From contig CAMCBY010000066.1 in NCBI GenBank assembly GCA_945873015.1, positions 1-11,981 on the forward strand: a stretch of DNA of 11,981 bases, read 5' to 3'. Position numbers and translations under genes: made by a program. Below, in pieces: positions 1 to 6,998 of this stretch. Source of the stretch: Klebsiella pneumoniae (GTDB lineage Bacteria; Pseudomonadota; Gammaproteobacteria; Ga0077536). A model generated the notes under the pieces. The model worked only from the letters and a program-made list of their open reading frames with translations, did not search any database and was not told the DNA's origin. How positions within the stretch are numbered: the stretch's first letter is position 1; each line of letters starts with the position of its first letter.

Positions 1-1
1 T

Positions 2-265
2 ATCGACATCGCCAGCGACCATCTCGCAAGCCGCGAGGATGACGAGTGGAATCGGCGCATGCTGGCGCTGCTGGAAGCGGGCGACATCGCCGCCTTCCGG
101 GCCGCCTGCCCGGACTACGCGCGCGCCGCGCGGGTCGATATGGGCTTCAAACACTGCGCCTTCGTGATGGGTGCCCTCGGCTGGCGCTGCTCCGGCGCGA
201 CAGTGCACGGCTACGGCCCGCTGTACGGGGCCGGTGGCGCGGTGATCGAGTTCAAACTGCCCTGA
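2..265 (+). CDS. Class III extradiol ring-cleavage dioxygenase, C-terminal fragment (5' end outside window)
   Basis: The reading frame is open from the left edge to a TGA at 263-265 and gives the last 87 residues of a protein. Visible features are a D-x-W-N-R-R-M-L helix, the segment LLEAGDIAAF, and the terminal stretch with ALGW, HGYGPLYG and GAVIEFKLP. This pattern (a 'wn..ml.lle.gd' helix, then a Y-G-x-x-Y-G turn and a final aliphatic beta strand) is the usual C-terminus of LigB/protocatechuate 4,5-dioxygenase catalytic subunits and related DODA-type enzymes. These cleave catechol-like rings next to the hydroxyls using Fe(II). The iron ligands lie upstream and cannot be inspected, so the substrate is unknown. 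The gene converges on the next one with only 42 bp between stop codons, and I see no convincing terminator there. The ATG at 59 is internal, not the start. Family call fairly good; substrate unassigned. Confidence 0.72.
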   Translation: MDIASDHLASREDDEWNRRMLALLEAGDIAAFRAACPDYARAARVDMGFKHCAFVMGALGWRCSGATVHGYGPLYGAGGAVIEFKLP

Positions 266-307
266 GCGGGCTGGGCTGCTCTCCCGGCAGTGCTGCGTGG
301 CGCGCCC

Positions 308-1108
308 TCACCCCTGTCGTGCTCGGCGGAAATCCGGCGCGCGTTTCTCAAGAAAAGCATCGACCGCCTCACGATGTTCGGCGCTGGCGTAACAGCGGTC
401 CAGCGCGGCAAACTCGCGGCGCAATACCACCTCCAGATCGCCCTCGGCCGCGTTGAGGGTGATCAGCCGCTTGGATTCGAGCACCGCCGCCTGCGGGTTC
501 TCGCCCATCGCGCGGGCCAGCGCCTGCGCGCTTTCCAACAGCGATTCCGGCGAAGTCACTCCGTCGATGAGGCGCAGGGACTGGGCTTCCACTGCATTCA
601 AGGTGCGCCCGGTCAGGATCAGGTTGGAAGCCGCGCCAAACCCACAACGCTGCGCGACGTAGTGCGAGCTCGCCAGTTCCGGCACCAGTCCGAGTTTGAC
701 GAAACGTAACGAAATGGTGGCGTTGTCGGCGCACAGGATCTGATCCATCGCCAACACCTGCGAGATGCCGACGCCAATCGCAGCGCCATTGATGGCCGCC
801 ACCATCGGTTTGGAGCGCCGCAGCAGCGTCACCCAATCCTCGCTCTGCGCTTCGGCTTTGAAGGGTGGCGCCTGCTTCGATTGCGCATCGAACACCAGAG
901 AAATATCGGCACCGGCGCAGAACGCGCGGCCGGCGCCGGTGACCACCATCGCATCCACAAGCGGGTCGTGATTGGCCGCGATGATGGCGCTGCGCAACTC
1001 GGCGCCCATCTGGTAGGTCCAGGCATTGAGTTTATCGGGGCGATTGAGCGTGATGGTCAACACGCCATCATCGAGTTGCGTGAGGATTGTTTCGAACTTA
1101 TTCGTCAT
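308..1108 (-). CDS. Crotonase-superfamily protein, enoyl-CoA isomerase-like
   Basis: A 266-residue protein, normal length for enoyl-CoA hydratase/isomerases. The N-terminal strand with LTITLNRPDKLNAW, the first oxyanion-hole loop AFCAGADIS (about residues 62-70) and the second, NGAAIGVGIS (107-116), are clear. Aligned on mitochondrial enoyl-CoA hydratase, the two hydratase glutamates are replaced by Ser116 and Phe136. A Glu144 lies in GLVPELASS, the position that carries the proton-shuttling Glu of delta3,delta2-enoyl-CoA isomerases. I therefore favour double-bond isomerisation, or another crotonase reaction, over hydration. Likely cytosolic, in fatty-acid or ring-derived acyl-CoA catabolism, fitting the neighbouring ring-cleavage dioxygenase. 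Start: ATG at 1108 gives MTNKFETI. A GTG at 1117 adds three residues and has a weak CAGG 4 nt upstream, so the start is uncertain by 9 bp. A good promoter candidate lies upstream. Substrate unknown. Confidence 0.9.
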   Translation of the reverse strand: MTNKFETILTQLDDGVLTITLNRPDKLNAWTYQMGAELRSAIIAANHDPLVDAMVVTGAGRAFCAGADISLVFDAQSKQAPPFKAEAQSEDWVTLLRRSKPMVAAINGAAIGVGISQVLAMDQILCADNATISLRFVKLGLVPELASSHYVAQRCGFGAASNLILTGRTLNAVEAQSLRLIDGVTSPESLLESAQALARAMGENPQAAVLESKRLITLNAAEGDLEVVLRREFAALDRCYASAEHREAVDAFLEKRAPDFRRARQG

Positions 1109-1155
1109 GGTGTGCACTGGGCCTGCTGTTGAAGTGTTCCGGAGACAGCCGTTGC

Positions 1156-1183
1156 GCTATACACAAACTGACTGTCGTCTCAA
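1156..1183 (-). promoter_or_regulatory. Candidate sigma-70 promoter for the crotonase at 308-1108
   Basis: Read on the minus strand, TTGAGA (1183-1178, 5 of 6 matches to the -35 consensus) is followed by a 16-bp spacer and TATAGC (1161-1156, 4 of 6 matches to the -10 consensus). The predicted start near 1149 would leave a leader of about 30-40 nt. It lies in the divergent gap between the crotonase and the ABC exporter. Sequence match only. Confidence 0.42.
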
Positions 1184-1265
1184 TGGCGCCACGCTACGCC
1201 ACGGTCACGCGGTGGTCCAGTGCAAAATGGCCGCGTCATTGGTATGCGAATGACAGCCGACAAAC

Positions 1266-1271
1266 TAGAAT
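1266..1271 (+). promoter_or_regulatory. Possible -10 element (TAGAAT) placed for a leaderless yadG-like transcript
   Basis: TAGAAT matches the -10 consensus at 5 of 6 positions and ends 7 bp before the ATG at 1279. Transcription starting at the usual distance would begin at or next to the A of the start codon. No Shine-Dalgarno sequence precedes this ATG, which agrees with a leaderless message. Against it, no good -35 hexamer lies 15-19 bp upstream. Confidence 0.25.
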
Positions 1272-1278
1272 CGCGCGC

Positions 1279-2217
1279 ATGAATACCGTCCTCGCCATCC
1301 GCGATATCAGCAAGACCTACGCCTCCGGCGTCAGCGCCCTCAAACCCATCAACCTCGACATCGAGGAAGGCGAGATCTTCGCCCTGCTCGGGCCGAATGG
1401 CGCAGGCAAGACCACCCTGATAAGCATCATCTGTGGCATCGTCACGCCCAGCACCGGCAGCGTAAAGGCCGGTGGCCACGACGTGCAGCACGACTACCGC
1501 GCCGCGCGCAGTCTGATTGGTCTCGTGCCGCAGGAACTGGCCACCGACAGTTATGAAACTGTGTGGGCGACCGTGAGCTACAGTCGCGGTCTGTTCGGTT
1601 GCGCGCCCAATGCCGCCTATATCGAGAAAGTCTTGCACGCGCTGACACTGTGGGACAAACGCGAGGCACGCATCCGCACCCTGTCGGGCGGCATGAAACG
1701 TCGCGTCATGATCGCCAAAGCCTTGTCCCATGAACCGCGCATCCTGTTCCTCGACGAACCCACCGCCGGCGTCGACGTCGAACTGCGGCGCGACATGTGG
1801 GCGCTGGTGCGGGAGCTGCGCGAGCAGGGCGTGACCATCATCCTCACCACTCACTACATCGAAGAGGCGGAGGAAATGGCGGACCGTGTCGGCGTGATCA
1901 ATCACGGCGAACTCATGCTGGTCGAGGACAAACTGACACTCATGAAGAAACTCGGCCAAAAGCACTTGAAACTCAATCTGCACACGCCACTGGCAGCGTT
2001 GCCGACGACCCTGGCGGCGTGGCAGTTGTCACTCGAGGCCGACGGCCACGAACTGCACTATCTGTTCGACACTCGCGCCGAACACAGCGACGTGCCAGCA
2101 CTGCTGCGTGCGCTCGACGAACTCGGCATCGGCTTCAAGGATCTCAATACTGAACAAAGCTCGCTGGAGGATATTTTCGTCGGCCTAGTCAGCGGCGAAC
2201 GGGAGCATGTGGCATGA
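1279..2217 (+). CDS. yadG: ABC exporter ATP-binding protein, YadG-like
   Basis: 312 residues, close to E. coli YadG in length and wording. The nucleotide-binding domain is complete: Walker A GPNGAGKTT (38-46), Q-loop Gln85 in LVPQE, signature LSGGM (135-139), Walker B ILFLDEPT (155-162), D-loop AGVD (163-166) and H-loop His192 in LTTHYIEEAEE. The last 90 residues form the C-terminal tail typical of ABC-2 export ATPases, ending in a SLEDIFVGLV motif. It would hydrolyse ATP at the inner membrane to drive export by the permease encoded next. Its TGA overlaps the permease ATG (ATGA, 2214-2217), so the two are translationally coupled. Start: ATG 1279 gives MNTVLAIRDISKTY, the normal family N-terminus. 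The frame stays open upstream to 1087, but that part has no family character. The exported substrate is not known for YadGH and cannot be inferred here. Confidence 0.95.
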   Translation: MNTVLAIRDISKTYASGVSALKPINLDIEEGEIFALLGPNGAGKTTLISIICGIVTPSTGSVKAGGHDVQHDYRAARSLIGLVPQELATDSYETVWATVSYSRGLFGCAPNAAYIEKVLHALTLWDKREARIRTLSGGMKRRVMIAKALSHEPRILFLDEPTAGVDVELRRDMWALVRELREQGVTIILTTHYIEEAEEMADRVGVINHGELMLVEDKLTLMKKLGQKHLKLNLHTPLAALPTTLAAWQLSLEADGHELHYLFDTRAEHSDVPALLRALDELGIGFKDLNTEQSSLEDIFVGLVSGEREHVA

Positions 2218-2990
2218 GTGCGCGGCGCTTCAACTATCACGGCGTATGGGCCATCTATCAGTTCGAGATGGCGCGCACACTGCGCACCCTGCTGCAGAGC
2301 ATCGCCACGCCGGTCATCACCACCTCGCTGTATTTTGTGGTGTTCGGTTCGGCCATCGGCTCGCGTATGAGCAATATTGATGGCGTGCCCTATGGAGCCT
2401 TCATTGTGCCGGGCCTGATCATGCTGGCGGTCTTGACCGAGAGCATATCGAACGCCTCTTTCGCCATTTATCTGCCCAAATTCACCGGCACCATTTACGA
2501 ACTCCTGTCCGCGCCCATCTCGCCATTTGAAATCGTACTGGCCTATGTCGGCGCGGCGACCACCAAGTCGCTAGTATTGGGTCTGCTGATCCTCGCCACC
2601 GCCTCACTGTTTGTACCGCTCGATATTGTCCATCCGTGGTGGATGCTGAGCTTTCTGTTACTCACGGCCTTGAGCTTCTGTCTGTTCGGTTTTGTGATCG
2701 GTGTATGGGCTAACGGCTGGGAACAACTGCAGTTCATCCCCATGCTGGTCGTGACGCCGCTGACTTTTCTCGGCGGCACGTTTTATTCCATCGCCATGTT
2801 GCCGCCGGCCTGGCAGAAACTCGCGCTGTTCAATCCGGTGGTGTATCTCATCAGCGGTTTTCGCTGGAGTTTCAACGGCCGCGCCGATGTCGCCATCGAA
2901 ATAAGTCTGGCCTTCATTGCCGGCTTCTTCGCACTGTGCCTTGGCATGGTGTGGTGGATATTCCGCACCGGCTACCGGCTCAAAGCCTGA
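2214..2990 (+). CDS. yadH: ABC-2 type exporter permease, YadH-like
   Basis: 258 residues, length and sequence like E. coli YadH. It looks like a six-helix inner-membrane protein with hydrophobic segments at roughly 28-48, 60-80, 108-134, 141-165, 173-195 and 229-250. An amphipathic N-terminal coupling stretch (FEMARTLRTLLQ) precedes helix 1. Family hallmarks are LYFVVFGSAIGSR after helix 1, FIVPGLIM, the ELLSAPISP loop between helices 2 and 3, TPLTFLGGTFYS, and the ABC-2 signature NPVVYLISGFR (207-217). It should form the membrane pore with the ATPase encoded immediately upstream (4-bp overlap). It converges on the TPR protein gene with 30 bp between stop codons and no obvious terminator hairpin. 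Substrate unknown; drugs, lipids or polysaccharides are all handled by ABC-2 relatives. Confidence 0.94.
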   Translation: MSARRFNYHGVWAIYQFEMARTLRTLLQSIATPVITTSLYFVVFGSAIGSRMSNIDGVPYGAFIVPGLIMLAVLTESISNASFAIYLPKFTGTIYELLSAPISPFEIVLAYVGAATTKSLVLGLLILATASLFVPLDIVHPWWMLSFLLLTALSFCLFGFVIGVWANGWEQLQFIPMLVVTPLTFLGGTFYSIAMLPPAWQKLALFNPVVYLISGFRWSFNGRADVAIEISLAFIAGFFALCLGMVWWIFRTGYRLKA

Positions 2991-3020
2991 GGGCGCGCGG
3001 GGAATAAGACGCTCGGAATG

Positions 3021-4430
3021 TCAGGTATCTTGCAGATCGGCTCTGCTGACGCCTGCCAGCAGGCGCCGCGCAGACGCTTCATCCCCCGACAGAATTCGCA
3101 CATAACCGATATAGCGCTCTACGGTGAAATTGGCGTTCACCGCCGCCGCGCGGGCAATGTATTCGCGCGCCTCCTCCACTTTGCCAACCGCGGCAAGCGC
3201 GTTGGCCAGGCACATGAGACCTCGCACGAATTTCGGTGAGGCCTCTACTACGAGGCGAAACAATTCGACCGCCTCCTCGTATTGCTCAAGATTCAGACAT
3301 GCCACGCCCTGGAACAGCTCCCACGTCCACAGGCAGGGATGCTCAGGCGCAATTTCCACAATGCGCGCAGCAATGTCGTGGGCTTCCCTGGCGTTCTCGC
3401 GGCTGCCGAAGGCGAGTGCGCGAGCGAGAAAGCCCCACTCCATGAGGTCAAATGGGGATAGTTGGGTGGCGCGCCGCAGACAGCTGACAGACTTCTCACG
3501 CTCACCGAGTTCCACCCACACCCGTCCTGCATACATCAGCACTTCAGGATCACGTCCGGCCAGGGCGAGGGCTTGCTCAAGAAGCGCGCGGGCCTCACTG
3601 CGGGCCGCGTCGATATCGACGACAGACCCGGTGGAAACCTGATCGCTCAGCAACTGCGCGAGCAAGGCACGGGCAAGTGCATAGTTGGGGTCGAGGGCGA
3701 CCGCCTTGCGCGCTGATTCAATCGCCGCGCTGATGCCTTGCGGGTCGGTGGCCCGCATGTAGTCGTGGCGCGCTTTCTGAGCGAGTCCCCAGGCGGTGGT
3801 GTCGCTGGTGCTGGGCGAAAGGTGCAGCACTTCGGCACGGAACGCCTCACCACCGAGCGAGCTGGCGATCGCTTGCGCGATTTCCTGCTGGACTTTGAGA
3901 ATGTCGGTCAGCGGGCGCTCGTAGGATTTCGACCACAACTGCCGGCCGTTGACGCTGTCCGCGAACTCCGCAATGACGCGTAGTCGGTCGCCGTCATTGC
4001 GCACCGTGCCGTGCACGACATAACGCACTGCCAATTGCCGTGCGGTCTCGGCAAGAGACAAGCCCTTGCCGCGCAGCGCGAAACAATCGCTACGGGGCGC
4101 GATGTGTTGGTAACCGGCGCGGCTCAGGGCGGAAATGATTTCGCATGAAATGCCATCGGCAAGGTGGGAGTCGCCGGCATGTTGAGAGATGCTGTCGAAG
4201 GGCATCACCGCGATCGCACCGGGGCCGTCGCCGGGCTGTGCCAATGAGGTGATGCTGGCGGCACTCGCGCTGTGCGTCGCTTCGACTTCGACCGATGTCA
4301 GCGCGGCGGCGGGCACCTCACGCGGCTTGTCGTTACGTCGCAGCATAGGCGCGAAGACAATGCTGAGCAGAGTAAAGATACCGGCCAGACCGGACAGCAA
4401 ATTAGCGTTATCGACAATCCAAGCTTGCAT
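3021..4430 (-). CDS. Membrane-anchored TolB-like/TPR protein without an N-terminal effector domain
   Basis: 469 residues from ATG 4430. Order of parts: a short N-terminus, one hydrophobic segment at about 9-29 followed by RR, a low-complexity Ala/Ser linker (40-70), a TolB-N/FlgO-like module (about 71-200), then helical TPR-like repeats (about 213-460). The module shows IAVMPFDSIS, the LADGISCEIISALSR helix and YVVHGTVRNDGDRLRV. Repeat cores with ALDPNY, QLSPFD, EIAPEHP and EASPKF at the ends of helix pairs support the TPR reading. The TolB-like plus TPR tail is the sensory/scaffold half of CadC-like regulators and class III adenylate cyclases, but no winged helix or cyclase domain precedes it. 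The frame continues upstream only to a TTG at 4565 through sequence with no family character. Topology (tail in periplasm or cytosol) cannot be decided. It follows the thiolase on the same strand after 167 bp. Confidence 0.8.
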   Translation of the reverse strand: MQAWIVDNANLLSGLAGIFTLLSIVFAPMLRRNDKPREVPAAALTSVEVEATHSASAASITSLAQPGDGPGAIAVMPFDSISQHAGDSHLADGISCEIISALSRAGYQHIAPRSDCFALRGKGLSLAETARQLAVRYVVHGTVRNDGDRLRVIAEFADSVNGRQLWSKSYERPLTDILKVQQEIAQAIASSLGGEAFRAEVLHLSPSTSDTTAWGLAQKARHDYMRATDPQGISAAIESARKAVALDPNYALARALLAQLLSDQVSTGSVVDIDAARSEARALLEQALALAGRDPEVLMYAGRVWVELGEREKSVSCLRRATQLSPFDLMEWGFLARALAFGSRENAREAHDIAARIVEIAPEHPCLWTWELFQGVACLNLEQYEEAVELFRLVVEASPKFVRGLMCLANALAAVGKVEEAREYIARAAAVNANFTVERYIGYVRILSGDEASARRLLAGVSRADLQDT

Positions 4431-4435
4431 TTGGC

Positions 4436-4493
4436 GCAGGTGATACGGGTTGGACGGCAAATTCTCGCATAGGCGAAGACGGCGATCACCTGC
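4436..4493. repeat. 9-bp perfect inverted repeat upstream of the TPR gene
   Basis: GCAGGTGAT (4436-4444) and its exact complement ATCACCTGC (4485-4493) are separated by 40 bp. The near arm ends 5 bp before the ATG at 4430. On the minus (coding) strand the far arm contains AGGTGA, a Shine-Dalgarno-like string, and the near arm occupies the position where a ribosome-binding site would be expected. It could be an operator pair or a large-loop leader hairpin. The repeat is directly visible; its function is unknown. Confidence 0.5.
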
Positions 4494-4597
4494 CGACTTC
4501 GGTTCCGTGGTCGTGAAGAAAGAGCCAACCCGGCCACGGCCCGTCAGCGCAGCGCTTGGCGCCAACGCCTATGTCAGTCAATGCCGGGCGCGCGCGT

Positions 4598-5851
4598 CTA
4601 GCGATCGCGGCAAAGGATCAGCACAGAACAGGCTGCTTCATCAAAGCCAATCACACCGCCGCCATTTTCGGCCAAGGCCCAACGCGCGCCTTCGACCTGA
4701 CGCTCGCCCGCTTCGCCGCGCAACTGGGTAACGAGTTCCGCGGTCATCGATAAACCTGTCGCGCCGACCGGATGGCCCTTGGAGACGAGCCCGCCGGAAG
4801 TATTGACCGGAATCCGACCGCCCAGCGTGGTGGCGCCGCTTTCGACCAGCGCGCCGCCTTCGCCGCGCGCACAGAAGCCCATCATTTCGACCTGGTAGAT
4901 TTCACAGAACGATGTTGCGTCATGCACTTCGGCAACATCGATGTCGGCCGGTGTGATACCCGCCGCGCGATAGGCACGCTCGGCGGCAAAGCGGCTCAAA
5001 CCGTCTTCGTCGAGACTGCGGTACTTGCCGCCCGATAATCCCTGCGCCGCAATGCGCACGGCGCGTTCCTGCACTTGCGCGGGCAGCGTCTTCAAGACCT
5101 TCTCCGACACCACGAGAGCCGCCGCCGCACCATCGCCGATAGGCGCACACATCGCCCGCGTCAATGGATAGGTGACCTGTCTGTCGGCCAGTACTTCATC
5201 GGTCGTCATACGGAAGCGGTATTGGGCCTTGGGATTCAGTGCACCGTGGTTGTGGTTCTTGGCCGCACCGGCCGCGATCTGCCGCTGCGTCAGCCCATAT
5301 TTCTTCATGTGGTAACAGGCCTGCATGGCGTAGGTATCCATGAAGATTGTTCTGTCCGGACCGGGCTCGAAAGGCTTGCCTGCTGCCGCGCCCGCAGCGC
5401 GGTAATAGTCCTGCCATTCCTGCGGGTCGTATTGATCGATTCCGCCGAAATAGAGCTTGGCCGCTTTGTCCGGATCCTTGGGATAGAAAGTCTTCTCCAC
5501 GCCCATCGCAAGACTGACTTCAGCCTGGCCGGAGAGGATGTCTTTCCACGCGCCGTTCAAAGCCAGCGACGCGGTCGCGCAACCGGCCTCGACATTGGTG
5601 AGCGGAATGCGTTCGGGCAACAGTCCCTCGCGCGTCATCGGTGTCAGACACACCTGGCCACGGATGCTGCCCTGGTTGTCCGTCCACATGCCGCAGTTGC
5701 CGAAATACACGGTCTCTATCATGCCGCCGTCGGCAAGTCCGGCGTCGGCCAGGACCGCGAGATAGGCTTCACGCGTGAGGTCTTTGACGCTGTCTTCGGC
5801 ACGACGACCGAAAGCGGTGCTGTAGGAGCCGATGATGTAGGCGGCTGTCAT
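4598..5851 (-). CDS. SCP2/SCPx-type thiolase-like protein
   Basis: 417 residues. The nucleophilic Cys91 lies in NVEAGCATASLAL, His310 in AEVHDATSF, and His360 in the family signature SGGLVSKGHPVGATG. The C-terminal part, with LRGEAGERQVEGARWALAENGGG, reads like the thiolase domain of sterol carrier protein 2/SCPx. In that class the second catalytic Cys sits in an H-D-C-F motif; here the position is Ala312, and no Cys-Gly-Gly-Gly motif is found near the C-terminus (it reads ENGGG). Candidate second cysteines are Cys316 and Cys327. Expected role: CoA-dependent C-C bond cleavage or formation (thiolysis, or retro-aldol as in Ltp2/DitF-like relatives) on ring- or sterol-like acyl-CoAs. Start ATG 5851 is fixed by AGGAG 7 nt upstream; the frame runs further to a TTG at 5884. 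It lies 99 bp after the amidohydrolase on the same strand. No DUF35 partner is adjacent. Confidence 0.9.
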   Translation of the reverse strand: MTAAYIIGSYSTAFGRRAEDSVKDLTREAYLAVLADAGLADGGMIETVYFGNCGMWTDNQGSIRGQVCLTPMTREGLLPERIPLTNVEAGCATASLALNGAWKDILSGQAEVSLAMGVEKTFYPKDPDKAAKLYFGGIDQYDPQEWQDYYRAAGAAAGKPFEPGPDRTIFMDTYAMQACYHMKKYGLTQRQIAAGAAKNHNHGALNPKAQYRFRMTTDEVLADRQVTYPLTRAMCAPIGDGAAAALVVSEKVLKTLPAQVQERAVRIAAQGLSGGKYRSLDEDGLSRFAAERAYRAAGITPADIDVAEVHDATSFCEIYQVEMMGFCARGEGGALVESGATTLGGRIPVNTSGGLVSKGHPVGATGLSMTAELVTQLRGEAGERQVEGARWALAENGGGVIGFDEAACSVLILCRDR

Positions 5852-5858
5852 GGTGTGA

Positions 5859-5863
5859 CTCCT
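5859..5863 (-). promoter_or_regulatory. Ribosome-binding site fixing the thiolase start
   Basis: On the minus strand AGGAG is followed by 7 nt and the ATG at 5851. This decides for ATG 5851 over the upstream in-frame TTG at 5884, which would add 11 residues absent from typical thiolases. Confidence 0.8.
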
Positions 5864-5901
5864 GTTCGGGCGTGACGAAATCAACGCGGGCCAACCAGCA
5901 C

Positions 5902-5927
5902 CGCTACACCCGCGCGGGGATGTAGCG
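5902..5927 (-). other. Bulged hairpin in the amidohydrolase-thiolase gap
   Basis: CGCTACA CCC GCGC GGG (GA) TGTAGCG folds into 7 + 3 base pairs with a GCGC loop and a two-base bulge on one arm. It lies 24 bp past the amidohydrolase stop and before the thiolase ribosome-binding site. No run of T follows on either strand, so it is a weak terminator candidate; it may attenuate or protect the message between the two genes. Confidence 0.45.
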
Positions 5928-5950
5928 ATGCCTGTGCAAAGGGCCTTGGC

Positions 5951-6970
5951 TCAGGCCTTGGCTGCAACGCGATAGACGCGCGCGGCCGTGCCACGGAACA
6001 TCGCGTCCTTTTCTACTTCGCTGTACGGTGCTGCAATTTTTTTGAAGGCATTCCACAGCACGTCGTAGGACACGCCGCATTTATCCACCGGGAAGTTGCT
6101 TTCGAACATGCAGCGTTCCGGCCCGAAGGTCTGGATCGCGTACTGGTAATAACGGTTCTGACGGGCGACCAGTTCATCCGAGCTCGGTGGCAGGGCCTGG
6201 CTCTCGAAACCAAAACCGTTCCACGGCATGGCGAGCCCCCCGAGTTTCATGTTCACGTTTGAACACTTGGCGAGTTCGGCAAGATCCTTTTTCCATTGCG
6301 CGAAGATTTCTTCTTCACGGCCCTTGTAAGCGCCGACGCCCAAAGGGGTGCCGAGATGGTCAAGGACCATCGTCGTGCCGGGAAAGGCGCGTGCAAATTC
6401 GGTGAAACACGGCGTCTGGTGATGGTAGTGATAGGCGTCGAAGACCAGCCCTTTGTCCGACAGAATCTTGAAGCCGCGGCGGAAGGCAGCATCGTCGTAG
6501 AGCCGTGCGTTCGGCACGCCTTCCATCGACAACAGATCCGAGCCACTGTCGTCAAAGGCTGCAATCTGACGAATACCGCGGAACAAGGTGCTTGCGGCGA
6601 TATGCGCGTCGAGGAACTCGTGCACCTGCGCTTCCGTGCCGCGCAGTTCACCAGTGCCCATCATCGCGCCTATCTGCACGGCCTTGGGGGTTTTGGCTGC
6701 CTCTTTCGCAATGCTGTCGACCCACTCGGTCTCACCTACCGGTTTCATGTGTTCCGGGCCGGTCTCACGATGGCCTTCCCAGCACTGCAGGTACACCGTC
6801 TGCTCAACGCCATGGCGGGCGGTGTCGGCGACCAGGTCGCCCAGATCGTAACGGGGATAGGCTTCACTCTTGACGAAAAAATGGTGATGCGGATCGATGA
6901 TGCGACGATTCGGCTCAATGGCTTGTTCGGTGACCTTTGCGAGCCACTCCTTGTTAACCACTACAGACAT
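5951..6970 (-). CDS. Amidohydrolase-2 (COG3618-like) TIM-barrel metal-dependent hydrolase
   Basis: 339 residues, typical length. Metal-site features of the family: the N-terminal H-x-H in IIDPHHHFF (His28/His30), a histidine-rich strand DAYHYHHQ (178-185), VLDHLGTP with His205, NMKLGG (240-245), and the C-terminal motif RCMFESNFPVDK (286-297). In most relatives the last motif reads G-S-D-x-P and supplies a metal-binding/catalytic Asp; here the residue is Asn292, with Asp296 four positions on. The family includes lactonases (pyrone dicarboxylate lactonase, sulfomuconolactonase, fuconolactonase) and decarboxylases of the ACMSD type, so a ring-opening hydrolysis or decarboxylation is plausible. 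Likely cytosolic; no signal peptide. Start ATG 6970 has GGGGAG about 9 nt upstream. It follows the AraC-type regulator on the same strand after 78 bp and precedes the thiolase. Substrate unknown. Confidence 0.9.
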   Translation of the reverse strand: MSVVVNKEWLAKVTEQAIEPNRRIIDPHHHFFVKSEAYPRYDLGDLVADTARHGVEQTVYLQCWEGHRETGPEHMKPVGETEWVDSIAKEAAKTPKAVQIGAMMGTGELRGTEAQVHEFLDAHIAASTLFRGIRQIAAFDDSGSDLLSMEGVPNARLYDDAAFRRGFKILSDKGLVFDAYHYHHQTPCFTEFARAFPGTTMVLDHLGTPLGVGAYKGREEEIFAQWKKDLAELAKCSNVNMKLGGLAMPWNGFGFESQALPPSSDELVARQNRYYQYAIQTFGPERCMFESNFPVDKCGVSYDVLWNAFKKIAAPYSEVEKDAMFRGTAARVYRVAAKA

Positions 6971-6998
6971 GATGTGAATCTCCCCTGGGTGACGTTAG

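Noticed and set aside
46..709. Overlapping plus-strand frames (46-456 and 290-709) across the left edge and the first crotonase
   Set aside because: Arg/Gly/Pro-rich out-of-frame translations that overlap two better-supported genes.
1180..1983. 267-codon minus-strand frame opposite the YadG-like gene
   Set aside because: Antisense shadow of a gene with all ABC ATPase motifs; His/Asp/Gln-rich composition is typical of reverse-strand translation.
3124..3642. 172-codon plus-strand frame opposite the TPR gene
   Set aside because: Ser/Arg/Ala-rich antisense translation without motifs.
4431..4565. N-terminal extension of the TPR protein to a TTG at 4565
   Set aside because: The added 45 residues lack family character, no ribosome-binding site precedes the TTG, and ATG 4430 leads directly into the membrane segment.
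4556..4565. Perfect 10-bp palindrome TTGGCGCCAA
   Set aside because: No second copy as a palindrome and no position that suggests a function; short GC-rich palindromes are expected by chance.
5075..5875. 266-codon plus-strand frame opposite the thiolase
   Set aside because: Antisense shadow; no family features, and the thiolase has a strong ribosome-binding site and active-site motifs.
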